Below, one piece after another: positions 24,819 through 33,858 of a DNA stretch of 33,858 nucleotides (position 1 is the stretch's first letter; the number at the start of each line of letters is the position of its first letter). A program made the translations under genes and the position numbers. The notes under the pieces are model-generated. The model ran no database searches. It was not told the DNA's origin and was given only the letters and a program-made list of their open reading frames with translations. This DNA is from an uncultured Clostridia bacterium (GTDB lineage Bacteria; Bacillota; Clostridia; TANB77; CAG-508), in NCBI GenBank assembly GCA_947584805.1, contig CANPWU010000014.1, positions 1 through 33,858 on the forward strand, given 5' to 3'.

Positions 24819-25358
24819 TTAATAATTTTCTGCTTTTATTTCAAAGAATGCTTTTGGATGATTGCAAACTGGACAAACATCAGGTGCTGATTTTCCAATT
24901 ACTATATGTCCGCAGTTTCTACATTTCCAAATTCTATCTCCGTCTTTAGAGAAAACTAGTCCATCTTTTACATTTTCTAATAATTTTAAATATCTTTCTT
25001 CATGCTCTTTTTCAATTTTTCCAACAGCTTCAAATAAATATGCAATGTGTTCAAATCCTTCTTCTCTAGCTTCTTTTGCCATTCTTGCATACATATCTGT
25101 CCATTCAAAATTTTCTCCTCCAGCTGCTGCTTTTAAATTTTCTTCTGTTGATGGAATATCTCCACCATTTAATAATTTAAACCATATTTTTGCATGTTCT
25201 TTTTCATTTGCTGCTGTTTCTTCAAATATAGCTGCTATTTGTTCATATCCATCTTTTTTAGCCTTGCTAGCAAAATATGTGTATTTATTTCTTGCTTGTG
25301 ATTCTCCAGCAAATGCTTCCATTAAATTTTTTTCTGTTTTTGTACCTTTTAAATCCAT
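24819..25358 (-). CDS. rbr: Rubrerythrin
   Basis: Rubrerythrin reduces hydrogen peroxide. The 179-aa protein has the ferritin-like di-iron domain with E-x-x-H motifs ([10 protein letters not shown] and [10 protein letters not shown]) and a C-terminal rubredoxin domain ([26 protein letters not shown]). AGGAGGCAGAGTT precedes the ATG. Its rubredoxin follows on the same strand, so peroxide detoxification is the likely joint task. Confidence 0.96.
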   Translation of the reverse strand: MDLKGTKTEKNLMEAFAGESQARNKYTYFASKAKKDGYEQIAAIFEETAANEKEHAKIWFKLLNGGDIPSTEENLKAAAGGENFEWTDMYARMAKEAREEGFEHIAYLFEAVGKIEKEHEERYLKLLENVKDGLVFSKDGDRIWKCRNCGHIVIGKSAPDVCPVCNHPKAFFEIKAENY

Positions 25359-25452
25359 AACTCTGCCTCCTAAAATTAAATTTTATTGTATTAAAACAAC
25401 TAACATGGTTATACCATAATTTGGCATAAAAATCAAGCAATTTTATTATAAT

Positions 25453-26514
25453 TTAAATCATTTTTAAGATTTCTTCCTTTAATACTTGAACAATTTTTTC
25501 TTGTGGAACCTTTTTTATAATCTCACCTTTTTTAAATAAAAGTCCTTCTTTTATTCCTCCTGCAATTCCAATATCTGCTTCTCTTGCTTCTCCGAGGTCC
25601 ATTTACTGCACATCCCATTACTGCAACAGTTATATTGCTATTTATTGTCTGAAGAAATTTTTCTACCTCTTTTGCAATTGGAATTAAATCAATTTGTGTT
25701 CTTCCACAAGTAGGACAAGATATTAATGTTGGAGATTTTTTATATAATCCGCAGTTTTTAAGTATTTCCTTTGCAACCTTTATTTCTTCAACTGGGTCAT
25801 CTGATAAAGATACTCTTAAAGTATTACCTATACCTTCTCTTAAAAGAACTCCTAAACCTATGCTAGACTTAATAGTCCCTGAAAAAGCAGTTCCTGCTTC
25901 TGTTATTCCAATATGCAAAGGATAATCAAAACTTTCTGCTGCCTTTTCATATGCCTTTATACAAAGATCCAAATTTGAAGCTTTAAGTGATACACATATA
26001 TCATAAAAATCAAGGTCTTCCAATATCTTAATGTGTTTCATTGCACTTTCGACCATACCTTCAGCAGTTGGTTTTCCGTTATATTTATCTAGTATTTCTT
26101 TTTCAATAGAACCAGAATTTACGCCAATTCTAATTGGTATATTTCTCTCTTTGCAAGCTTTTACAACAGCTTCTACTCTGTCTCTTCCTCCAATATTTCC
26201 GAGGATTTATTCTTAATTTATCTACTCCTGATTTTATTGCTTCAAGTGCTATCTTATAATCAAAATGAATATCTGCAACTATTGGAATATGTATTTTTTC
26301 TTTTATCTTACTTATTGCTTTTGCATCTTCTAAATCTAAACATGCAACTCTAATAATTTCACATCCTGCTTTTTCTAGTTCTAGAATTTGTTTAACTGTT
26401 TTCTCTACATCCTTTGTAAAAGTATTTGTCATAGACTGAATAACAACATTCTCTTCTCCGCCTATTGTGACGTTACCGTACTTTTATTTTTCGCGTTTCT
26501 GATCTTTTTACCAT
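25453..26514 (-). CDS. ispG: 4-hydroxy-3-methylbut-2-enyl diphosphate synthase, with three shifts
   Basis: IspG carries out the penultimate step of the non-mevalonate isoprenoid pathway using a 4Fe-4S cluster. Cysteines are in [11 protein letters not shown] and [18 protein letters not shown]. Extra Cs are at 26478 ([15 protein letters not shown]), 26201 ([15 protein letters not shown]) and 25594 ([15 protein letters not shown]). Skipping them gives 352 aa, the normal size. The C-terminal cluster signature is only formed after the third shift. The start is ATG 26514 with AGGAAGTG upstream. Within the second region the adjacent GGA GGA codons have no insertion, so insertion is not a local sequence habit. 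Confidence 0.96.
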
Positions 26515-26612
26515 TTAAAAAATACACTTCCTTTTTTTATATATTTTTGTAGTTTAGGTAAATATATTTACCTAGTTCAAACAAAATTAGTATATTGTCT
26601 CTTTCTTGCTAG

Positions 26613-26750
26613 AGATTTGGTAAATAAAATAATTTACGAAGCGACGCGTAGCATGGAAGCGACTTAGAGGCTGTTAAAGCGAAGCTTTATACAGTCCTCT
26701 TAGGAGTCGACCAACAAGGAGCAAGTCAAATTATTTTATTCACCAAATCT
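26613..26750. repeat. Structured element with 23-bp inverted ends
   Basis: The ends (26613-26635 and 26728-26750) are inverted complements with a single mismatch. The 92-base interior is far richer in GC than its surroundings and folds further: CGACT (26660-26664) pairs with AGTCG (26705-26709), GAGG with CCTC, and AAAGCGAAGCTTT (26676-26688) forms a very stable mini-hairpin (GCGAAGC). It lies between mutS and ispG. It could be a MITE-like element or a structured RNA. Confidence 0.65.
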
Positions 26751-26777
26751 ACAGCGATACAACAAAACAATTACATT

Positions 26778-29392
26778 TTAAGATGCGCTTTCCTTAAGCT
26801 TAACCAAAATATTCATTGCATCAATTGGTGTAAGTTCATTTACATTTATTTTATCTAGCTCATGTGCAATTTCTGCAAGCTTATAGTTATATAAATCAAG
26901 CTGTCCTGCTTGTTTTTTTTGCTCTTCCTTTTCAAGATTTTTCTCGCCAAGCATACTTTTTCTTTCTAGATTTTTTAATATATTTCTTGCATTTGTTAAA
27001 ACTTCTTTTGGAACTCCTGCAAGCTTTGCAACATGTATTCCATAGCTTTCGTCTGTTCCGCCTGATACAATTTTCCTCAAGAATATTATATCTTCTCCTT
27101 TTTCTTTTACTGCAACAGAATAATTTTTTACACCTTCTAGCATTTCTTCAAGCTTTGTTAATTCATGATAGTGTGTTGCAAAAAGTGTTTTTGCTCCACA
27201 TTTTTCTTTATCTGCCATAAAAGTTGCAACAGCCCAAGCAATAGAAAGTCCATCATATGTTGATGTTCCTCTTCCTATCTCATCTAATATTACTAAGCTG
27301 TCTTTTGTTGCTCCTTTTAATATATTTGCAACTTCCATCATCTCTACCATGAAAGTACTTTGTCCCATACTTAAGTCATCTGATGCACCAACTCTTGTAA
27401 ATATTTTATCTACGACACCAATTTTTGCATATTTTGCAGGAACAAAAGATCCAATTTGTGCCATAAGAGTGATTAATGCTACTTGTCTCATATATGTAGA
27501 CTTTCCTGCCATGTTTGGTCCTGTAATTATTCCGAAGTCTATCACTACCTTTATTCAAATATGTATCATTCGGTACAAAAGAACCTGCTGACATCATCTT
27601 CTCTACTACTGGATGTCTTCCTTCATCAATTTTTATCTCTCCGCTATTATCTACAATAGGACATACATATCCTAAATCTTCTGCAACTTGTGCAAATGAA
27701 GTTAATACATCAAGTTCAGCAACTATTTCAGCAGTTTTTTGCAATCTTAAAATCTCTTTTGCAACCATATCTCTAACTTCTAAGAATAGCTTATATTCTA
27801 AATCAACTAATTTTTCTTGAGAACCGAAGTATTGCATCTTCTATCTCTTTTAGTTCCTCTGTTATATATCTTTCTCCTGTGGTTAATGTTTGTTTTCTAA
27901 TATATCTATCTGGAACCATTTTTAAATTTGATTTTGTAACTTCTATATAGTATCCGAAAACTTTGTTAAAACTAATCTTTAAATTCTTTATTCCTGTCTC
28001 TTCTCTTTCTTTTGCTTCTAAATTCACAAGCCACGTTTTTCCATCTGTGCTTGCTGATTTTAATTTATCTACTTCTTCATTATATCCTTTTTTTATTAAA
28101 TTTCCTTCTGTTATTGTAATTCCAGGCTCTTCAATTATTGATTTTTCTATTAATTCATATACATCTTTCAATTCATCTAAATTTGTATATAACTCTTTTA
28201 GCAAATCAGAATTAACATTTTCTAGAACTTTTTTAAGTTCTGGAATTTTCTTTATTGAAGATTTTAATGATAAAAGATCTCTTGCATTAGCATTACCAAA
28301 AGCAATCTTACCTGCAAGTCTTTCTATATCAAATATTTTCTTTAAGCTTTCAAGTATATCATCTCTTAAAATCATTTCAGTTTTTAGCTCTTTTACTGCT
28401 TCAAGTCTTGAATTAATCTCATAAACATCTAGAAGTGGGTCGTTAATCCATCTTCTTAAAAGTCTTCCGCCCATTGAAGTTGATGTTTTATCAAGAACCC
28501 AAAGAAGTGTTCCTCTTTTTCCTTTATCTCTCATTCTTTCAGTTAATTCTAGATTTCTTCTTGCACTAATATCAAGAGACATATATTTTGTAATACTATA
28601 TATCTTTATTACATTAATATTCTCTATTTCTGTTTTTTGCATTTGTTTAATATATTCCAAAAGTCCGTTAATTGCAGCTATTGCAAAATCCTTCTCTTCT
28701 ATATTATCTAGTCTTTCTCCTCTGTCATCTGTAAATGTATATCTTCCTTCTAATTTTTTTATTCCGCCCGTAAAATTCTCGTCATCTAAATTTGAAATAT
28801 AGCAATCTATTCTTTCTCTAATTTTTGCAATTTCTTCTGATGACATATATAGCATTTTGTTTACAACAATTTCTGCTGGATAATATCTTGCAATTTCATC
28901 TAAAAGTTTTGAAAAATTATTTGTTTCTTTTATTTGAGTTGCAAAAAAATCACCTGTTGATATGTCACATACAGCTACTCCAAAAAATATTCCTTGCTTA
29001 TATACTGACATTATATAGTTATTTTTCTTTTCGTCTAATAAATTATCTTCAAGAACTGTTCCTGGAGTTACTACTCTAATTACATCTCTTTTTACAATAC
29101 CTTTAGCCTTTTTAGGATCCTCTAACTGTTCACATATTGCAACTTTATAGCCTTTTTCAATTAACTTTGCTATATATACATTTGCTGCATGGAAAGGTAT
29201 TCCGCACATTGGTGCTCTTTCTTCTTGTCCGCAATCTTTTCCTGTTAAAGTTAATTCTAGTTCTCTTGATGCAGTCTTTGCATCATCAAAAAACATTTCA
29301 TAAAAATCGCCTAATCTATAAAATAAAATGCAATCTTTGTACTTTTCTTTAGTGTCTAGATAGTGTTGCATCATTGGACTATATTCTGCCAT
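26778..29392 (-). CDS. mutS: DNA mismatch repair protein MutS, with two shifts (C-GGT, C-GGA)
   Basis: MutS recognises mismatches and has an ABC-type ATPase. The N-terminal mismatch-binding motif is [29 protein letters not shown], Walker [14 protein letters not shown], Walker [21 protein letters not shown] and the switch ATHYHEL follow. Extra Cs are at 27826 ([13 protein letters not shown]) and 27534 ([13 protein letters not shown]), the latter three codons before the P-loop. Skipping both gives 870 aa, full length. Without the second shift no ATPase domain is made. It follows miaB on the same strand, as in many Clostridia. Confidence 0.97.
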
Positions 29393-29458
29393 TTTTTTAT
29401 TCCACCTCTTACTATAAATACAAATAAACTATTCTACTTAATAATTCTTCTTTAATTT

Positions 29459-30838
29459 CTATTCTTCAATTTTTCCTTCTAAATACCATACATGGTCTTT
29501 TGTAATTTCAACTTCTATTGTTTTATCTATTAAATCTTCATTTCCTTCAAATACTACTACCTTATTTGTCTCTAGTCTTCCTGTTAGCATATTTTCATTG
29601 TTTTTGCTCTTTCCTTCTACTATAATTTTTTGCTTTGTTCCTATATATTTTTTGTTGTTTTCTGGGATTTGGCTTTCTACTAGTTCTTTTAATCTGTCAA
29701 ATCTTTCATGTTTTATTTCTTCTGGAATTTGGTCTTCCATTTTATCGGCCGGAGTTCCAACTCTTCTTGAATATATAAACATAAATACTTGTTCAAAATT
29801 AATTTTACGAACGACATCTAAAGTATCCTCAAAATCTTCTTCTGTCTCCCCTGGGAATCCGACTATTATATCTGTGGAAAATACAACTTCTGGTATCTTT
29901 TCTTTTATCTTTTTAGCTAAACTTAAATATTGTTCTTTTGTATATTTTCTATTCATTCTTTTAAGCACTGCTGTACTTCCTGATTGCAAAGGTAAATGTA
30001 ATATTTTGCATATTTTATTACTCTTACTAATTACTTCTATAACGTCATCTGTAAAATCCTTTGGATGTGGTGAAATAAATCTTATTCTCTCTATTTTTTC
30101 TATTTTCTCTATATCACTTAAAAGATTTGAAAATTTATAGCCGTCTCCTCCATCATAAGAATTAACATTTTGTCCAAGTAAAGTTATTTCTCTATAGCCT
30201 TCCTCGCTAAGTTCTTTTATCTCTCTTAAAATATCTTCTGGTTTTCTACTTCTTTCTCTTCCCCTTACATAAGGAACTATGCAATATGTACAAAAATTAT
30301 TGCATCCATACATAATTGTAACTGATGCTCTTGTCTTATCTTCTCTCTTTATTGGAAGTCCTTCATAAATGTCTCCATCAATATCTAATATATCTGTTAT
30401 ACGTAATCTTTTTGAAAGGACATTATATAAATCTTCTGGAAATTTATTTAAAGTATGTGTTCCGAATATTATATCAAAAAAAGGATAGCTCTCATTTAAT
30501 TTTTTTTGAATATGCTTTTCTTGCATCATGCAACCGCCTATTGCAATAATAGCACCTTTTTGTTTTTTATAATTTTTAAGTTCACCCAATTTTCCAAATA
30601 GTTTTTCCTCTGCATTTTCTCTAACGCAACAAGTATTAAACACAATTAAATCAGATGATTTTGCATCATCACATTTTTCATATCCCATTTTTTCTATCAT
30701 GCCACATAATTTTTCTGAATCATTTTCATTTAGCATGCATCCCATTGTCATTATGTAATACTTAAGTTTTTTCCCGTTATTTATTTTTTTTACTTTTTCT
30801 ATATATTTTTCTTCATCTTTAAATTCCAATATTTCCAT
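29459..30838 (-). CDS. miaB: tRNA-2-methylthio-N6-dimethylallyladenosine synthase
   Basis: MiaB is a radical-SAM methylthiotransferase that modifies adenosine 37 of tRNAs. The N-terminal domain binds a second cluster (MTMGCMLNENDSE, FNTCCVRENAEEK, GGCMMQEKH). The radical-SAM motif is YGCNNFCTYCIVPYVRGRER. A C-terminal TRAM domain (residues near 395-455) ends the protein. At 459 aa it is full length and has no shift site. It lies upstream of mutS. Modification of tRNA position 37 bears on frame maintenance, which makes its presence beside shift-bearing genes worth noting, though these genes are neighbours in many species. Confidence 0.97.
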   Translation of the reverse strand: MEILEFKDEEKYIEKVKKINNGKKLKYYIMTMGCMLNENDSEKLCGMIEKMGYEKCDDAKSSDLIVFNTCCVRENAEEKLFGKLGELKNYKKQKGAIIAIGGCMMQEKHIQKKLNESYPFFDIIFGTHTLNKFPEDLYNVLSKRLRITDILDIDGDIYEGLPIKREDKTRASVTIMYGCNNFCTYCIVPYVRGRERSRKPEDILREIKELSEEGYREITLLGQNVNSYDGGDGYKFSNLLSDIEKIEKIERIRFISPHPKDFTDDVIEVISKSNKICKILHLPLQSGSTAVLKRMNRKYTKEQYLSLAKKIKEKIPEVVFSTDIIVGFPGETEEDFEDTLDVVRKINFEQVFMFIYSRRVGTPADKMEDQIPEEIKHERFDRLKELVESQIPENNKKYIGTKQKIIVEGKSKNNENMLTGRLETNKVVVFEGNEDLIDKTIEVEITKDHVWYLEGKIEE

Positions 30839-30918
30839 TTATATCTTCTCTGTCCTTTCCATTGTTAACACATTATATCATAAAGTAAAATAAAATGGAA
30901 GTAAATTTACAATAAAAA

Positions 30919-30958
30919 GGAGAAAGCAAGGAGCTTTAATTGCTTTCTCCTTGCTTTT
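30919..30958 (-). terminator. Terminator after the SleB-like gene
   Basis: AAGCAAGGAG and CTCCTTGCTT pair with an internal loop; on the minus strand a short T-rich tract (CTCCTTTTTATT) follows. Confidence 0.6.
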
Positions 30959-30965
30959 TGATGAA

Positions 30966-31511
30966 TTAGTCCAAATAGAAATACAAATTTCCGATGTGCG
31001 CATACTCCTCGTGACCCTCCATTGGTGAATTCATCACATGCATTAGATTAGAAGGAGCATAGTTGCCATCTTTTAAGAGTTCCTCTGCCCACTTGTATAC
31101 CGATTGTGGGGTATCAATGTTGTCAATATCTGTAGTAATCCATGAGCCGAAGGCTTGACTTTTAATCACATCTTCAAGTTCTATGTGTTTGTTGTGGTTC
31201 ATTGTATTTTGCCAATTCAGTACAATCTGTCCAACTAACTTCATTGCCCTTTCTGTGTCTTTTTCGGATACCCCTTCAAAGCACCCTTTTGTCTCCGCAT
31301 ACATTAGGTCTCCCAACATATGCACATCTTCTTCGGTATAGGTAGAATTGTACACATGATTGGAGCCGATAACGATCTGGCTTTCCAAAACATCGGACAA
31401 CGCTACAATGCTGATGATAGCTGCACCAATTGCAACTATGAAAAAGAGTAAGCTTAAAATCCGTTCTACAATGGCTGATGCTTTATTCATCTTTTTCTCC
31501 TTTGGATTCAA
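30966..31511 (-). CDS. SleB-like cell-wall hydrolase domain protein, foreign-looking
   Basis: The 181-aa protein has an N-terminal membrane anchor (ILSLLFFIVAIGAAIISIVA) and an outside domain with LGDLMYAETKG and VGQIVLNWQNTMN, resembling the catalytic region of SleB-type (Hydrolase_2) spore-cortex hydrolases (LI-YAEA-GE...VGAVVLNR). Composition is richer in GC than the neighbours. One in-frame CGG (ccg 31461-31463 on plus; SAIVE-CGG-ILSLL) must be Arg: shifting there leads straight to a stop. This contrasts with the shift rule elsewhere, and suggests recent acquisition. Confidence 0.6.
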   Translation of the reverse strand: MNPKEKKMNKASAIVERILSLLFFIVAIGAAIISIVALSDVLESQIVIGSNHVYNSTYTEEDVHMLGDLMYAETKGCFEGVSEKDTERAMKLVGQIVLNWQNTMNHNKHIELEDVIKSQAFGSWITTDIDNIDTPQSVYKWAEELLKDGNYAPSNLMHVMNSPMEGHEEYAHIGNLYFYLD

Positions 31512-31706
31512 ATTTTTGAGAATCCTTTAATAAAATTTTTAATATATACTAGATATATTAAATCTATATATATTATATCATATTTCGTATAAATCCGCAA
31601 ATATCTCTAATATAAAGCTGTCATAAATTAATTAATAAAAGCTTCTCTTTACTTATTACAATTTAAATGATATAATTTTAAAAAATTTTAAAGTGAGGAA
31701 AATAAA

Positions 31707-33207
31707 TTGAAAAGGTTTATCTCTATAATAGGTATTATATTTTTAGCTATAGTTATTATTATTAACTTAGTTTATACAGCATATTTAGATGTTAATGAAT
31801 GTCCCCAAATTACTTTTAATAGTATTTCATATATTCTAGGATTAATTACACTATCTTTATTTATATTTCTTATAACAAAGCTTGTAAATCTTCATTTGTT
31901 TGAAAATGATAATATTAAAAAAAAGAAGGTAAGAATCATATTATTTTCTACCTTTTTATTGATATATTTTTTATTCAATGCATTTTGGATAATCTTTATA
32001 AATCCAGCAATAGTTGGAGATCTTGGGCATGTATGTGATGTAGCAGATATTTTTTCTGAAGGTAATGATATGGGATTATCAACCCCTACTTACGCAGGTA
32101 TAAGTTTACGAGAATATTTACGGTGCATACCCTCAACAAATATCTATCTCTTTTGTTTATAGCATTCTTTTAAGAGCAATGCCTTTTGCATCAAGAGTTT
32201 TTCTAAGAATATACAATGTATTTAGTAATGTAATAATTGTAATTTTTTTATACAAAATAGGAAAACAATTATCTAAAGAATATAAAGTTAATGTTGTTTT
32301 ACTTGTTCTTTTATCTATGACTTTTTTAACACTTCCTCTACTTTCTACATTTGTTTATGGTGATATTCCAAGCCTTGCATTTAGTCTCATTTCAATATAT
32401 TTTATAATGAGATATACTGAAACTAATAAGCTTAAATTTTTAATATTTTCTGCATTTAGTATATCATTTGCATATATGCTAAGGATGAATACCTTGATAT
32501 TTATAATTGCAATTTTGATGTATTTAGGTTTGAATTTATTTAAAACATTATTTAAAAACAATTGGAAGAAAAACTTACTAGAAGTCGGAATAATTGTTTT
32601 ATACATTATAATTGCTTTTTTACCTTCGAATATAATAAAAAATTACTATATAAATAAATATGACATAGATAAAGATAAAAGTTACCCTATTCAAAGTTTC
32701 TTACTATTTTCAATGATGGAAGGTCCAAGAAGCAACGGATGGTATAACGAGGACATTGCAGAACCAGCTTTACAAAATTTAGATAAAATAGATGAAATAA
32801 AAAAAGATTACACAGAAAAAATAAAAGAAAGAATTGTATATTTTTTAGAAAATCCAAAATATACTTTTGAGTTTTATACTAAAAAAATTACTTCAATGTG
32901 GGCAGAAAATACATATTCTGCAATTAGAAATAACTTCCTTGAATCTGAGCTTTTTGAAAACGTAATTAAAAATTTAACTTTTTATCAAAAAACTCTTTTA
33001 GTACTTTGCTCAGCTAGCTCTATAATTGTATTAATTAAAAATAGAAAAAATCTATCTTTAAATTTGATATTATTAATTACTATATTTATTGGTGGATTTA
33101 TGTTCCATATTTTATGGGAAGCAAAGTCTAGATATATTATTCCTTATGTTTTGATATTAATACCTATCTCGAGTATAGAGATAAAGAATAAAATTAATAG
33201 CAAATAA
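31707..33207 (+). CDS. Multi-helix glycosyltransferase-like membrane protein, with one C-GGT shift
   Basis: The protein has about ten membrane segments and, between helices, charged loops with a pattern like GT-C family (GT39/PMT-type) glycosyltransferases that use lipid-linked sugars. The first outside loop holds acidic residues (GHVCDVADIFSEGNDMG). On the plus strand an extra C at 32121 splits it: LREYL-C-GAYPQQISISFVYS. Skipping it fuses 31707-32162 and 32179-33207 into 499 aa. The start is TTG 31707 after GTGAGG. This is the only shift in a plus-strand gene, so the effect does not depend on strand. The sugar and acceptor are unknown. Confidence 0.8.
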
Positions 33208-33222
33208 AATACATGCACTTTT

Positions 33223-33288
33223 AAAACCTCCTTTTGATTTTTTGGGCAATCGACAGATTACCTTTATTATATCAAAAGGAGGTTTTTT
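33223..33288. terminator. Terminator after the glycosyltransferase
   Basis: AAAACCTCCTTTTGAT and ATCAAAAGGAGGTTTT are exact inverted complements around a 32-base loop, followed on the plus strand by TTTT. It also faces the partial gene on the minus strand. Confidence 0.75.
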
Positions 33289-33420
33289 CTGAACGCTATC
33301 GGTTCTTGAGTTTGCTTGCGTATAGTAGTTTGTTGGTTGGGTCGACGAAAAACAACTGACAGTTGAACCTAACTGTTGAAAGGTGGGGCAACGTACTTGA
33401 TATCTTGGTTGAAAAGGTTA

Positions 33421-33858
33421 TTAGTTCCAAACTGAAAGTCCCTGTGCACCACACCTACTGCAGTCCATTCTATATCCTGCAAACATACCACATTTTGGGT
33501 GATTCTTTAAGCTATTCTCCCCAAAGGTACAACTTGTGCAATGGCCTACTATTGCGTATCCACTATGACCTGAAGGGCACCTGTACCAATCTTCCACGTA
33601 TGGGGCACCACATTTCGGACAGTCACCACGAGCAGTAGCATCGTATTGTAGCGACATTGTACAGTACAAGTTGACTTTTGTACTCCAATCATGTCCTTTC
33701 GCAGCTGTATAATCACCTTTCACTTGCGCTGTACACCAAGCACATTCCCAAACTGTATAACCTCGGGCTGTACATGTTGGATCAACAACACTTCTTTTGT
33801 ATGTATAACTATGGCTTCGTGTTCCCCCTGTACTATAGGTTGTTGTTGCTGTACAACG
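33421..33858 (-). CDS. Partial Cys-rich repeat protein, continues past the right edge
   Basis: The open frame runs off the right edge at 33858 (146 codons visible) and ends at 33421. It has many C-x-x-C pairs: CTARGYTVWECAWC, GDCPKCGAPY, CTSC, DCSRCGAQG, and AAKGHDWS typical of the zinc-ribbon-like repeats of large Firmicutes surface proteins. Base composition is much higher in GC than the host genes, as for 24188-24544 and 30966-31511. There is no in-frame CGG. The N-terminus is outside the window, so secretion cannot be judged. The 130 bases between its stop and the terminator hold a short palindrome (CAACTGACAGTTG at about 33353) and no gene I can support. Confidence 0.6.
   Translation of the reverse strand, partial: RCTATTTYSTGGTRSHSYTYKRSVVDPTCTARGYTVWECAWCTAQVKGDYTAAKGHDWSTKVNLYCTMSLQYDATARGDCPKCGAPYVEDWYRCPSGHSGYAIVGHCTSCTFGENSLKNHPKCGMFAGYRMDCSRCGAQGLSVWN

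Noticed and set aside
26474..26490. Possible shift at GGCGGA in ispG
   Set aside because: GGC GGA reads as two in-frame glycines; only the upstream GTA-C-GGT needs a shift.
4985..27826. Treating the broken core genes as pseudogenes or as long-read sequencing errors
   Set aside because: All 22 breaks are one type (C before in-frame GGN), on both strands, with no other indel in about 30 kb. Errors or decay would give mixed types and would not respect codon phase. Independent reads are still needed to exclude a base-modification artefact.
1319..30534. Dozens of other CGG strings in coding regions (for example ATC-GGA, AAC-GGA, GAC-GGA, ACG-GAA)
   Set aside because: Here the C is the last base of the preceding codon, or CGG lies in another phase. 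The frame is intact, so these are not shift sites.
1..33858. CRISPR arrays, tRNA or rRNA genes, insertion-sequence transposases
   Set aside because: I looked for regular spacer-repeat patterns, cloverleaf ends and transposase motifs and saw none. Repeats present are the three-copy ylmC-like element and toxin-antitoxin relics.

Overview
The window is AT-rich DNA of a spore-forming member of the Firmicutes, most likely an uncultivated Clostridia lineage. The support is sigG and spoVS, the rny-ymdB-spoVS and miaB-mutS neighbourhoods, near-universal AGGAGG ribosome binding sites, and rubredoxin and rubrerythrin genes typical of anaerobes. No rRNA or tRNA gene was recognised. Most genes are on the minus strand.

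The main observation is a translation rule. Eleven genes (ylmC-like, sigG, ymdB, an anti-sigma gene, rny, gpsA, der, comEB, ispG, mutS, and a plus-strand membrane glycosyltransferase) are broken in the ordinary reading frame at 22 places. Every break is the same event: a single extra C directly before a glycine codon, so that an in-frame CGG is met and the frame must move +1 to read C-GGN as Gly. Applying only this rule restores every gene to full length, with a total that is a multiple of three (for example Der 440 aa with five shifts, MutS 870 aa with two, IspG 352 aa with three). Sixteen different codons precede the sites and both strands are affected. I found no in-frame CGG that must be read as Arg in a gene that looks native. 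The only triplet CGG codons I saw, apart from a degenerate repeat, are in two higher-GC genes that look foreign. This suggests natural quadruplet decoding or near-complete +1 frameshifting at CGGN.

Layout. 1-9000 is an accessory region: an OLD-like ATPase/TOPRIM nuclease, a HEPN gene coupled to an unknown gene, a DUF2207-like membrane protein, small unknown proteins, a sigma-region-4/alpha-CTD fusion, three copies of a degenerate repeat, and decayed type I toxin-antitoxin copies. 9000-17800 is mainly core: sigG behind a hairpin that hides its ribosome binding site, an Smr protein, secG, tyrS, hsp20 with a CIRCE operator, spoVS, ymdB, an ECF sigma/anti-sigma pair, an intact type I toxin-antitoxin locus, and rny. 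18000-20400 holds small membrane, exported and zinc-ribbon proteins. 20487-23975 is the comEB-der-plsY-gpsA run. 24100-24590 is a foreign-looking single-gene cassette with end inverted repeats. 24592-30838 has rubredoxin, rubrerythrin, ispG, a 23-bp inverted-repeat structured element, mutS and miaB. 30966-33858 has a foreign-looking SleB-like gene, the plus-strand glycosyltransferase and a partial Cys-rich gene at the right edge.

Functionally, the core genes cover ribosome assembly (Der), phospholipid synthesis (GpsA, PlsY), nucleotide and isoprenoid synthesis (ComEB, IspG), RNA turnover (RNase Y, YmdB), mismatch repair, tRNA modification and charging, protein export and sporulation. All evidence is read from sequence; no database search was possible.
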